Below are positions 53,591 through 61,778 of a stretch of DNA of 64,000 nucleotides, in pieces (position 1 is the stretch's first letter; each line of letters begins with the position of its first letter). The stretch is from Martinezella hainanensis (lineage in GTDB: Bacteria; Pseudomonadota; Alphaproteobacteria; Rhizobiales; Rhizobiaceae), in contig NZ_FMAC01000001.1 in the NCBI RefSeq assembly GCF_900094555.1, forward strand, positions 558,001 to 622,000, read 5' to 3'. Position numbers and translations under genes: made by a program. The notes under the pieces were generated by a model that saw nothing but the letters and a program-made list of their open reading frames with translations, did no database searches and had not been told where the DNA came from.

Positions 53591-53681
53591 CGTTCAACAT
53601 TAAATGATCGGACAACGCCCTGAAATCGGCGGGAGGAGTGCCTAAGTGACCTAATGCTCGTTTCAATCGGAGGAGGTTGTA

Positions 53682-53960
53682 ATGGCAGCAGAGAAACAAG
53701 TCACGGAAGCTTCGAAAGAACAGAAACTTTCGCGCACAGTCGATAGTCCTGAGTTCATTATCCGACTGGCCGAGGATATGCGGACCCGCAGCGGGTCCGA
53801 TTTACCGCTTTCCTGCTTTATAGAGCAGGTGAGGATGCAATTGGCAGGCAAATCATCAAGCGATATCGCCCGCTTCGCGGCCGATCGTTCTGCCAAGCAA
53901 GTACCCATCAGCCGATATCAATCGTCGGACTGCTTCAAATCCTGGGCAATGCCGGACTGA
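53682..53960 (+). CDS. Small hypothetical protein
   Basis: 92-residue soluble protein, start MAAEKQVTEASKEQKLSRTV at 53682 after GGAGGAGGTTGTA, a strong ribosome site. The middle is acidic and amphipathic (SPEFIIRLAEDMRTRSGSDLPLSCFIEQVRMQLAG). No family recognised and no catalytic motif. Hairpins at 53978-54000 and 54036-54058 lie after it, before the DUF1059 gene; the two may be co-transcribed. Confidence 0.65.
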   Translation: MAAEKQVTEASKEQKLSRTVDSPEFIIRLAEDMRTRSGSDLPLSCFIEQVRMQLAGKSSSDIARFAADRSAKQVPISRYQSSDCFKSWAMPD

Positions 53961-53977
53961 TGTCCGGAACACCGCCT

Positions 53978-54000
53978 CCGGCAAGCGAGAGACTTGCCGG
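53978..54000 (+). terminator. Hairpin after the 92-aa gene
   Basis: CCGGCAAG-CGAGAGA-CTTGCCGG, 8-base stem 17 bases past the stop, followed by ACGGCAGAAACCTTTTC, so possibly a weak terminator. Confidence 0.5.
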
Positions 54001-54035
54001 ACGGCAGAAACCTTTTCTCATCCGTCGCGTTAAGG

Positions 54036-54058
54036 CCTTCATGCACTTCGCATGAAGG
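54036..54058 (+). promoter_or_regulatory. Hairpin before the DUF1059 gene
   Basis: CCTTCATGC-ACTTC-GCATGAAGG, a perfect 9-base stem 34 bases before the ATG at 54092. It could be a second terminator or a leader hairpin. Confidence 0.45.
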
Positions 54059-54091
54059 GATAGGAAATTATTGAGAAATGAGGAGGAAGAT

Positions 54092-54277
54092 ATGCGACTG
54101 TTCGAATGTGGTACGCTCGTGCCCGGCTGCGCCTGGCATACCCGCGCCAAGGACGACGCCGAGGTGGTTCGCCGAGCCGTCGAGCACATGCGGGAAGCGC
54201 ATGGCGAAACCATCATCCGCGAAAACATGGTGGACAATATCAAGGCACGGATTCGCGACGAGGCCAACGCGGCCTGA
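54092..54277 (+). CDS. DUF1059 domain-containing protein
   Basis: 61-residue protein: MRLFECGTLVPGCAWHTRAK then EVVRRAVEHMREAHGE and an amphipathic tail. This is the DUF1059 pattern, a small domain with C...C-W-H at the start and a histidine later, often seen as a zinc-finger-like fold of unknown function. The start 54092 has GAGGAGGAAGAT before it; the frame from 54071 is less good. Single gene, convergent with cca. Confidence 0.82.
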   Translation: MRLFECGTLVPGCAWHTRAKDDAEVVRRAVEHMREAHGETIIRENMVDNIKARIRDEANAA

Positions 54278-54319
54278 TTGGCGGTTCGCCCAGTCAGTGC
54301 CACAGATCAGGCCTCATTA

Positions 54320-55576
54320 TCAGGCGTTGGCCAGATCCTTGAGTCGGGCGAGAAGGTTTGCTCGGCTCATCGTAAAATTCCCGTCGAGCCATTCCTGCTC
54401 GAGTTTGCCTAGAAGCTCGCCTACGCGCGGCCCGGCGCTGACACCGGCAGCGAGCGCATCTGCGCCATTGAGCGGGAAACCGGGCTTTTTCCATTTGGCA
54501 ATACGTTCCAGCAATCTCCCAAGCCGCGCAACGCGAGCCATCTCCTCGAAATCATCCTCCGCCTTGGTGCGGGCAACTGCCAGCGCCAGCTTCAGGCGAA
54601 CGGCCACGCCGGATGGATCATGACGATAAAGCAGGCGATCGAAGGCCGCTTCCGCGATATCATCCTTGATAATCGGCGAATTCGCCCAGGCGTGGAGATA
54701 GGCGCCTTCGGCTTTCGAGAGGCGCAGCCGCTCCGCAAGCCTGGCGAGCCTTTCCGCATCAGGCGGCACGATGGCGGCAAGACGCAGCAGAGGCTCCGCT
54801 GGCCATTTGAGGGCCTGCTCGGTGGAGACAAGCCCAGGAATGGCATCGATCCCCCACTTCTCGGTTTCCTGCAGCACCTCGGTCAATATGCCGATCTGGC
54901 GCATCCAGAGCAGCGCCCTGCCCGGGTCCTGAGCCGCCAGCAGCTTCTTCATTTCGGACCAGACGCGCTCGGCCGAGAGCGTCGAAATCTTCGACTTCGC
55001 GGCCGCACAGGCGCGTAAGCCATCGGCATCGGGGCGGCCGCTGCCATAATAGGCGAAGAAGCGGAAGAAACGCAGGATGCGCAGGTGATCCTCGGCAATC
55101 CGTGTTGCCGCATCGCCGATGAAGCGAATATTGCGCCGCTCCAGATCGGCAAGCCCACCCACGAGATCAACGACCTCGCCATCGGCGGACGCATAGAGTG
55201 CATTGATCGTCAGGTCGCGCCGCTCGGCATCCGCCTGCCAATCCTGGCTGAAGGCGACGACGGCCCGGCGCCCGTCCGTCTCAACGTCACGTCGCAAGGT
55301 CGTGATTTCAAATGGCTTCCCGTCAATAACCAGAGTGACGGTACCATGCGCGATACCAGTCGGCACCGCCTTGATACCCGCCGCCTCGGCCCTTTCGACA
55401 ACGGCTTCAGGCAACAGCGTCGTTGCGATATCGATATCGGCGACAGGCAATCCCATCAGGCTATTGCGTACGGCACCACCAACCACACGCCCCTCGCCGC
55501 CATCGGCATCGAGCAGCGCCAGCACCCGCTGCAATGCCTCATCGCGAAACCAAGCCTGATCGGCAACGGACGTCAT
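54320..55576 (-). CDS. cca: CCA tRNA nucleotidyltransferase/poly(A) polymerase family
   Basis: 418-residue class II nucleotidyltransferase, adding or repairing the tRNA 3' CCA end. The N-terminal head has GRVVGGAVRNSLMGLPVADIDIATTLLP with the metal-binding D-x-D (DID), ITTLRRDVETDGRRAVV, and RRDLTINALYASADGEVVDLVGGLADL. The RNA-binding neck/body/tail follows with ERVWSEMKKLL. It is downstream of the NUDIX gene with a 4-base overlap (ATGA), and third of the DUF1285-NUDIX-cca operon. Whether it makes CCA or poly(A) is not shown by sequence alone. Confidence 0.94.
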   Translation of the reverse strand: MTSVADQAWFRDEALQRVLALLDADGGEGRVVGGAVRNSLMGLPVADIDIATTLLPEAVVERAEAAGIKAVPTGIAHGTVTLVIDGKPFEITTLRRDVETDGRRAVVAFSQDWQADAERRDLTINALYASADGEVVDLVGGLADLERRNIRFIGDAATRIAEDHLRILRFFRFFAYYGSGRPDADGLRACAAAKSKISTLSAERVWSEMKKLLAAQDPGRALLWMRQIGILTEVLQETEKWGIDAIPGLVSTEQALKWPAEPLLRLAAIVPPDAERLARLAERLRLSKAEGAYLHAWANSPIIKDDIAEAAFDRLLYRHDPSGVAVRLKLALAVARTKAEDDFEEMARVARLGRLLERIAKWKKPGFPLNGADALAAGVSAGPRVGELLGKLEQEWLDGNFTMSRANLLARLKDLANA

Positions 55577-56208
55577 GTATAGAGCCTTTCATAAAGCGTG
55601 CGGACGATACCCGCGGTAATGCCCCAGATCATGCGCTGCCCATAGGGCATGCGATAGAAATGGCGTTCGGTGCCCTGCCAGAGCATCGTGTCGGTGACAT
55701 GGTGATCGGGGTCCATCAGGAACGAGAGCGGCACCTCGAAGGCGTCCTCCACCTCGGTCGGATTAAGAGCCAGACGAAAGCCCGGCTTCACCACGGCGAG
55801 AATAGGGGTGATGCGAAAGCCAGTCGCCGCCAGATAATGCGGCAACCGCGCGACCGGCTCGATGAATATGTCGGCAAGCCCGATTTCCTCGCCCGCTTCG
55901 CGCACTGCCGCCATTTCCGGCGACGCATCCTCCGGATCGATGGCGCCGCCCGGAAAGGCGATCTGGCCGGAATGCTTGCGCAGCGTCGATGTCCTGAGCG
56001 TGAAGATCACCTTGGCATCGTCGCCGCTGTCGACAACGGGCACGAGCACGGCGGCATCCTTCAGCTTCAAGTCCGCCACCTGCGATATGGTCTCGGGATT
56101 GAGGATGTGGTCACCATGGTCACGCCATGCAAGCTCCACCGGCGCTCCGCTCTGATGGAGGGCGCGACGGCGGAATTCATCCGCGGAATAAAGGGGGAAT
56201 TCATTCAT
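55573..56208 (-). CDS. NUDIX hydrolase, CoA pyrophosphatase type
   Basis: 211-residue hydrolase with a NUDIX box GGAIDPEDASPEMAAVREAGEEIGL (catalytic glutamates REAGEE). Upstream is LRTSTLRKHSGQIAFPGG, the UPF0035 signature typical of CoA pyrophosphatases cutting CoA to phosphopantetheine and 3',5'-ADP. Start ATG 56208 overlaps the DUF1285 stop. The last four bases overlap cca. Its product context with cca is a conserved alphaproteobacterial trio. Confidence 0.92.
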   Translation of the reverse strand: MNEFPLYSADEFRRRALHQSGAPVELAWRDHGDHILNPETISQVADLKLKDAAVLVPVVDSGDDAKVIFTLRTSTLRKHSGQIAFPGGAIDPEDASPEMAAVREAGEEIGLADIFIEPVARLPHYLAATGFRITPILAVVKPGFRLALNPTEVEDAFEVPLSFLMDPDHHVTDTMLWQGTERHFYRMPYGQRMIWGITAGIVRTLYERLYT

Positions 56209-56828
56209 CGAGTAAGTGCATCCAGTTCGGCAACCGGCATGACAGGAAAGATGGAGCTGCCGGAACGCACGCAGAAAATCTCCCGCCCGGCAATTTCAAC
56301 GGGTTCACCCAGTTCGACGAGATCATACATGACCGCACGCGTCACCAGAGCCTCCAGGCGCCCGCGGACATGCAGATAGGGCTTCAGCTCATCATTCTCG
56401 CCGCGAATGACGAAACGGATCGGATGATCCCTGCCCGCCTCGACGACATCGCCGACATTGGTACGGAATGTCAGGACGCGCTTGCCGTCGCGTTCCGTCA
56501 CGCTCATCTCGACAGCCACGAAGGGCGCATCGACGACACGGATGCCGACCTTTTCCACAGGCGTGACGAGATAGGTCTTTTCGTCGGCGTCCTTGCGCAG
56601 AACTGTGGAAAACAGCCGCACCAGAGGAGCGCGACCGATCGGCGTGCCGAGATAGAACCAGGTGCCGTCTGCTCGGATCTCCATGTCGATATCGCCGCAG
56701 AACGGCGGATTCCAGCGATCGACGGGCGGCAAACCCTTCTTGGAGGCGCCGCTATCGCCGGCCGCGCGCGAAATCAGCGCCGCGAGGCTTGCGGCGTCGC
56801 CCGTTGACCTGATTTCCTCGGTTGCCAT
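56205..56828 (-). CDS. DUF1285 domain-containing protein
   Basis: 207-residue protein of the DUF1285 family with unknown function. Recognisable are KGLPPVDRWNPPFCGDIDMEIRADGTWFYLGTPI and LVRLFSTVLRKDADEKTYLVTPVEKVGIRV. No signal peptide. First gene of the operon with NUDIX and cca (overlap of four bases). The 5' end abuts the divergent MoxR promoter. Confidence 0.9.
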   Translation of the reverse strand: MATEEIRSTGDAASLAALISRAAGDSGASKKGLPPVDRWNPPFCGDIDMEIRADGTWFYLGTPIGRAPLVRLFSTVLRKDADEKTYLVTPVEKVGIRVVDAPFVAVEMSVTERDGKRVLTFRTNVGDVVEAGRDHPIRFVIRGENDELKPYLHVRGRLEALVTRAVMYDLVELGEPVEIAGREIFCVRSGSSIFPVMPVAELDALTR

Positions 56829-56994
56829 TCTTCTGTCCCGGTTGGTCGTTAGTCAGGAATATGACAGTTCTCACGAGATAGTCATTTGAAACGTGCTTGT
56901 CAGCTATCTTGCTGGCGATAAGTTGTATTGATTATGAGGCAAATGTGTAACGTCTGCGAATCGCGCGCACCGTTTTCTGCCATTGGAGACTCAA

Positions 56995-58008
56995 ATGGGC
57001 ATGATCAAATCGACCGAAACGAGCCTCGACGAACAGGCCATCATCGCATCTGCCGAAAAGGCGCTCAGCGATATAGCCCGCGTCCGCGAAGAGGTATCGA
57101 AGGTCATTTTCGGCCAGGAAAGCGTCGTGGAGAACACGCTGCTCGCGGTGCTCGCCGGCGGTCATGCCTTGCTGGTCGGCGTGCCGGGTCTTGCGAAGAC
57201 GAAGCTCGTCACCACGCTCGGTGCGGTCCTCGGCCTTGCCTCCAATCGCGTACAGTTCACGCCGGACCTGATGCCCTCGGATATTCTCGGCTCCGAAGTG
57301 ATGGACCAGGATGAGACCGGCCGTCGCTCGTTCCGTTTTGTGAAAGGCCCGGTCTTCGCGCAGTTGCTGATGGCCGACGAAATCAACCGCGCCTCACCAC
57401 GCACGCAATCGGCCCTGCTGCAGTCCATGCAGGAATATCACGTCACCATCGCCGGCCAGCGCTACGACCTGCCCGCTCCGTTCCACGTTCTCGCAACCCA
57501 GAACCCGCTGGAACAGGAAGGCACCTATCCGCTGCCGGAAGCCCAGCTCGACCGCTTCCTGCTGCAGGTCGACGTCGATTATCCGGAACTTGCCGACGAG
57601 CGCCGCATCCTGCTCGAAACCACGGGTCTGAGCGAAGCGACGCCGCAAGCGGTCATCGATGCCGAGCGCCTTCTGGAAATCCAGCAGCTCATCCGCCAGA
57701 TGCCCGTCAGCGACGGCGTCGTCGACGCGATCCTGTCCCTGGTGCGTTCCGCCCGCCCCGGCCAGGGCAATGCCTCGACGGACAAGCACGTCGCCTGGGG
57801 TCCAGGCCCGCGCGCCGGCCAGGCGATGATGCTTTGCGCCCGCGCGCGCGCCCTCTATGAAGGCCGGCTCGCGCCGTCGATCGACGATGTTCACGCGCTT
57901 GCCGAGCCAGTACTGGAACACCGCATGGCGCTGACTTTCGCAGCCCGCGCCGAAGGCATGTCCGTGCGCGATGTCATTGCAGGGCTGGTCAAGCAGTCGA
58001 AGTCGTGA
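56995..58008 (+). CDS. MoxR family AAA ATPase
   Basis: 337-residue AAA+ ATPase of the MoxR type, a chaperone for assembly of other complexes. Walker A is GVPGLAKTKLV (GxPGxAKT typical of MoxR), Walker B is LMADEINRASPRTQSALL, sensor 1 is HVLATQNPLEQEGTYPLPEAQLDRFLL. Start ATG 56995 follows TTGGAGACTCAA; the TTG at 56983 and ATG at 57001 are alternatives. Heads the MoxR-DUF58-DUF4159 operon, which resembles the Bat aerotolerance cluster. Confidence 0.94.
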   Translation: MGMIKSTETSLDEQAIIASAEKALSDIARVREEVSKVIFGQESVVENTLLAVLAGGHALLVGVPGLAKTKLVTTLGAVLGLASNRVQFTPDLMPSDILGSEVMDQDETGRRSFRFVKGPVFAQLLMADEINRASPRTQSALLQSMQEYHVTIAGQRYDLPAPFHVLATQNPLEQEGTYPLPEAQLDRFLLQVDVDYPELADERRILLETTGLSEATPQAVIDAERLLEIQQLIRQMPVSDGVVDAILSLVRSARPGQGNASTDKHVAWGPGPRAGQAMMLCARARALYEGRLAPSIDDVHALAEPVLEHRMALTFAARAEGMSVRDVIAGLVKQSKS

Positions 58009-58034
58009 CCCGGATGTCGAGGAGAGTATAGCGC

Positions 58035-58955
58035 GTGGCATCCATCGGACAGACCGTCAGACCGACCTCAGGCAATGATGCCCTCTCCCGAGCCCGTAGT
58101 CGTGCCGCCCTCGTGCCGGATTGCCTCGTCGAAGCCAAGCGCATCGCCAACACGGTCATTGCCGGATGGCACGGCCGCCGCAAGCGCGGCATCGGCGAGA
58201 ATTTCTGGCAATTCCGCCCCTATACCGAAGGCGAGAGCCTGTCGCGCATCGACTGGCGCCGCTCTGCCCGCGACGATCATACCTATATCCGCGATCATGA
58301 ATGGGAAGCCGCGCACACGATCTGGCTCTGGGCCGATCTGTCGCCATCCATGATGTATAAATCAACCTATGGCCATGCCTCCAAGGAAGGCCGCGCGCTT
58401 GTCATCATGCTGGCGTTGGCGGAAATCCTGTCCCGCTCGGGGGAGCGCATCGGCTGCCCCGGCGTCATGGAACCGGTATCGACCCGCAACGCAGCCGAAC
58501 GTCTGGCCGCCGCCCTCATGCACACGCCGCTCGAAGGCGGCCTGCCACAGACGGCGATGATCCGCGGCTGGAGCGATATCGTGCTGATCGGCGATTTTCT
58601 TGATGATGCCGACAGCGTCATGGGCAGGATCGGACCACTGGCCCGCCGGGGGCTACGCGGTCATGTGATCGAAATTGCCGACCCCGCCGAAGAACTCTTT
58701 CCCTATAGCGGACGCACCGAATTCAGCGATCCCGAAACGGGCTCGAAGCTGATCGCCGGCCGCGCGGAAAACCTGCGGGACGACTATCAGCGCGCCTATC
58801 TCGCCCGCCGCGAAAATCTCGGCCAGTCGCTGCGCCATCTCGGCTGGACCTTCGTCAGCCACCGCACCGACCGGCTGGCTTCGGAAGCGCTGGTCGCCGT
58901 GCACATGTATCTCTCAGGCATGCCTGCCAGGGTCGCGTCCGGAGGGCAGCCATGA
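58035..58955 (+). CDS. DUF58 domain-containing protein
   Basis: 306-residue protein with the DUF58 signature at about 65-110: RRKRGIGENFWQFRPYTEGESLSRIDWRRSARDDHTYIRDHEWEA. It may fold like a VWA domain downstream (IWLWADLSPSMM, metal-binding D-x-S-x-S). Partner of MoxR in the cluster. Start GTG 58035; the stop TGA overlaps the next ATG by four bases. Function is inferred from the cluster only. Confidence 0.92.
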   Translation: MASIGQTVRPTSGNDALSRARSRAALVPDCLVEAKRIANTVIAGWHGRRKRGIGENFWQFRPYTEGESLSRIDWRRSARDDHTYIRDHEWEAAHTIWLWADLSPSMMYKSTYGHASKEGRALVIMLALAEILSRSGERIGCPGVMEPVSTRNAAERLAAALMHTPLEGGLPQTAMIRGWSDIVLIGDFLDDADSVMGRIGPLARRGLRGHVIEIADPAEELFPYSGRTEFSDPETGSKLIAGRAENLRDDYQRAYLARRENLGQSLRHLGWTFVSHRTDRLASEALVAVHMYLSGMPARVASGGQP

Positions 58956-61777
58956 GCGGTCTTTCCTTCGCCTTCGCATCGCCGGCCATTCTCGCGGCGC
59001 TCATTCTGCTCCCGGCGATCTGGTGGCTGCTGCGATTGACCCCGCCGCAGCCGCGGACGGAAGTCTTCCCGCCGCTCCGCATCCTGGCGAGCATCCTGAA
59101 GCGCGAGGAAACGCCGGCGCGAAGCCCCTGGTGGCTGACGCTGCTGCGCATGCTGCTAGCCGCGCTGGTCATTCTCGCCATTGCCAATCCGATGTTCAAC
59201 CCGCGCACCAACACGCTGTCGAGCAGCGGTCCGCTGGTGCTGATGATCGACAATAGCTGGGCGAGCGTCTCTGACTGGGAGCGCCGGGTGCGCACCGCCG
59301 ACGCGCTGATCGACGATGCCGACGCCAAGGGGATTCCGGTCTCGATCGCCTTCACCGCCGAACAGGGCAATGACGCGACACCGGGCGCGGCAACATCGGC
59401 CCGCGACAAGCTGCATGCGATGAACCCGAGGCCGCTGGTGCCGGATCGCCAACGTGCAGCCGACGCCGTGAAGGCGGCACTCAACGGCAGCAAGCCCGGC
59501 ACGATCGCCTTCATCTCCGATGGCATCGAGAGCAAGGACAACGACGATATTATCAGCCGGCTCGCCGCTCTGCAGCCAAGCGAGCTGCGGCTGATCGAAG
59601 GCAATGGCCAGGACATTGTCGCGCTCACCGGCGCTGCCAATACCGCCAGCAACATGACCGTCACGGCAACGCGGCTGAACGGCACCGGCCCGATGCGCCT
59701 TGGCCTGACCGCGCAGGACAATCAAGGACGGCCGCTTGCCGCCGGTTCGCTTGACTTCGCGGGCGGGCAGACGGTTGCGACCGGTTCGATAGCCGCCCCT
59801 TTCGAAATGCGCAATGATTTCGCCCGCATCAGCGTAGACCGCCAGGCAAGCGCTGGCAGCGTCTATCTGCTCGACGATGGTTTCCGCCGCCGCCGCGTGG
59901 CGCTCCTATCCGGTCAGGCCGCGGACGAATTCCAGCCGATTCTGTCGCCGCTCTACTATATCCAGCGCGCGCTTCAGCCTTATGCAGACCTGACGCAGCC
60001 AAACAGCGCCGATCTGGCAAAATCGATTCCCGAACTGCTCGCCGGCAATCCCTCGGTCATCATCATGGCCGATGTCGGCCGCCTGCCGCAGGAAACCTAT
60101 GCGCCGCTGGAGAAGTGGATCCAGAATGGCGGCACGCTCGTCCGCTTCGCCGGACCACGCCTGGCGGGCGCACCTGCCGATGACCCCTTGGTTCCCGTGA
60201 CGTTGCGGCAGGGCGAGCGCACCTTCGGCGGCGCCCTTTCCTGGGCCGAGCCACAACCGCTCGCCGATTTCCCGTCCTTCGGCCCCTTCGCCGGCATGCC
60301 GAAGCCGAAGGATGTGCTGATCAAGCGGCAGGTCCTGGCCGAGCCGACGCCGGATCTGGCCGAGCGCACCTGGGCAAGCCTTGCCGACGGCACGCCGCTG
60401 GTGACCGAAAAGCAGATGCAGGCCGGCCGCATCGTGCTCTTCCATGTCAGCGCCGAGCCACAATGGTCCGATCTGCCCATATCGGGTGATTTCGTCGAAA
60501 TGCTGCGCCGGATCGTGCAGCTATCGCGCGCCGGCGGCGTCGCCTCGGCGGAAGGGGCTGCAGCGAAGGCCAGTGAAGCCATGCCGCCTTTTCGGCTTTT
60601 GACCGCCAAGGGCGTGCTCACCAGCGAGATCGGCAGCGCCCGCCCGCTGGAGCCGCGCAGCAATGGAGCCGCAGTCGCCAGCTTCGACAACCCGCCCGGC
60701 CTCTATGGCTCCGAAGAGGGCTTCAGCGCGCTCAACACCTTGCCGAGCGGCGCAGCACTCAAGCCGCTGGATGCTTCCGCAGCCGGTGCGATCGCACACG
60801 AGGGCCTTATCGGCGGCGAAGCATGGTCGGCAAAGCCGATCCTCTTCACCCTCGCCTTCCTCATCCTGCTGGCCGACAGCATCATCGTGCTGTTCATGAA
60901 CGGCGCCTTCCCACGCCTGGGCAGATCAGCCAAGACGATTGCGGGCGGCGCAGCGATGCTGATGCTGGCCGCCTCGCTCGCCATGCTCCTTCATCCGACA
61001 GGTGCGTCCGCCGACGATTCCAAACCGGGCGATGACGCCATCTTCTCGCGGTTGGACAAGACACATCTTGCCTATGTCGTCACTGGCGAAACGGACGTCG
61101 ATCACGTTTCGGAACGCGGGCTTGCCGGCCTATCCGATTACCTCACCTATCGCACGACGCTCGAGCCCGGCCCGCCGGTGGGCGTGGATCCTGCCAAGGA
61201 TGAGCTCGCCTTTTACCCGCTTATCTACTGGCCGATTTCAGCGACGGCGCCGATGCCGTCCAACGACGCCATCAACCGCATCGATGCCTATATGCGTAAT
61301 GGCGGCACTGTGCTCTTCGACACGCGCGACGCGATCGACACGATGGGCGACACTTCGTCGCCGAGCCCGAACGGCCAACGGCTGCAGCAGATTCTCGCCA
61401 ATCTCGATATCCCTCCCCTGGAGCCGGTGCCGGCCGGGCATGTGCTGACCAAATCCTTCTACCTGCTGTCAAGCTTCCCCGGCCGCTATGCCGACAGCCC
61501 GCTCTGGGTGGAGGCGCGTCAGGATGCGCGTCGCGACGCAAATGCCGTCGCCACGTCCGATGGCGTGACGCCGATCATGATCACGGGCAATGACTTTGCT
61601 GGCGCCTGGGCCGTGGATGACAATGGTTCGCCGCTGCTGCCGACCGTGCCCTCGGACGAGACCCAACGCGAATATGCCTACCGCACGGGCGTCAACATCA
61701 TGATGTACATGCTGACCGGAAACTATAAGTCCGATCAGGTCCACGTTCCCGATATCCTGCAGCGCTTGGGGCAATAA
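58952..61777 (+). CDS. DUF4159/BatA domain membrane protein
   Basis: 941-residue membrane protein. Residues about 1-90 match the BatA N-terminal domain: FAFASPAILAALILLPAIWWLLRLTPP and WWLTLLRMLLAALVILAIANP, two helices. A VWA-like stretch follows (LVLMIDNSWASVSDWERRVRTA). Then come beta-rich domains, two further helices around 630-690, and C-terminal DUF4159 (HLAYVVTGETDVDHVSERGLAGLSDYL...NGGTVLFDTRD). The exact role is unknown; clusters like this are linked to stress tolerance. Overlaps DUF58 by 4 bases. Confidence 0.9.
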   Translation: MSGLSFAFASPAILAALILLPAIWWLLRLTPPQPRTEVFPPLRILASILKREETPARSPWWLTLLRMLLAALVILAIANPMFNPRTNTLSSSGPLVLMIDNSWASVSDWERRVRTADALIDDADAKGIPVSIAFTAEQGNDATPGAATSARDKLHAMNPRPLVPDRQRAADAVKAALNGSKPGTIAFISDGIESKDNDDIISRLAALQPSELRLIEGNGQDIVALTGAANTASNMTVTATRLNGTGPMRLGLTAQDNQGRPLAAGSLDFAGGQTVATGSIAAPFEMRNDFARISVDRQASAGSVYLLDDGFRRRRVALLSGQAADEFQPILSPLYYIQRALQPYADLTQPNSADLAKSIPELLAGNPSVIIMADVGRLPQETYAPLEKWIQNGGTLVRFAGPRLAGAPADDPLVPVTLRQGERTFGGALSWAEPQPLADFPSFGPFAGMPKPKDVLIKRQVLAEPTPDLAERTWASLADGTPLVTEKQMQAGRIVLFHVSAEPQWSDLPISGDFVEMLRRIVQLSRAGGVASAEGAAAKASEAMPPFRLLTAKGVLTSEIGSARPLEPRSNGAAVASFDNPPGLYGSEEGFSALNTLPSGAALKPLDASAAGAIAHEGLIGGEAWSAKPILFTLAFLILLADSIIVLFMNGAFPRLGRSAKTIAGGAAMLMLAASLAMLLHPTGASADDSKPGDDAIFSRLDKTHLAYVVTGETDVDHVSERGLAGLSDYLTYRTTLEPGPPVGVDPAKDELAFYPLIYWPISATAPMPSNDAINRIDAYMRNGGTVLFDTRDAIDTMGDTSSPSPNGQRLQQILANLDIPPLEPVPAGHVLTKSFYLLSSFPGRYADSPLWVEARQDARRDANAVATSDGVTPIMITGNDFAGAWAVDDNGSPLLPTVPSDETQREYAYRTGVNIMMYMLTGNYKSDQVHVPDILQRLGQ

Positions 61778-61778
61778 T

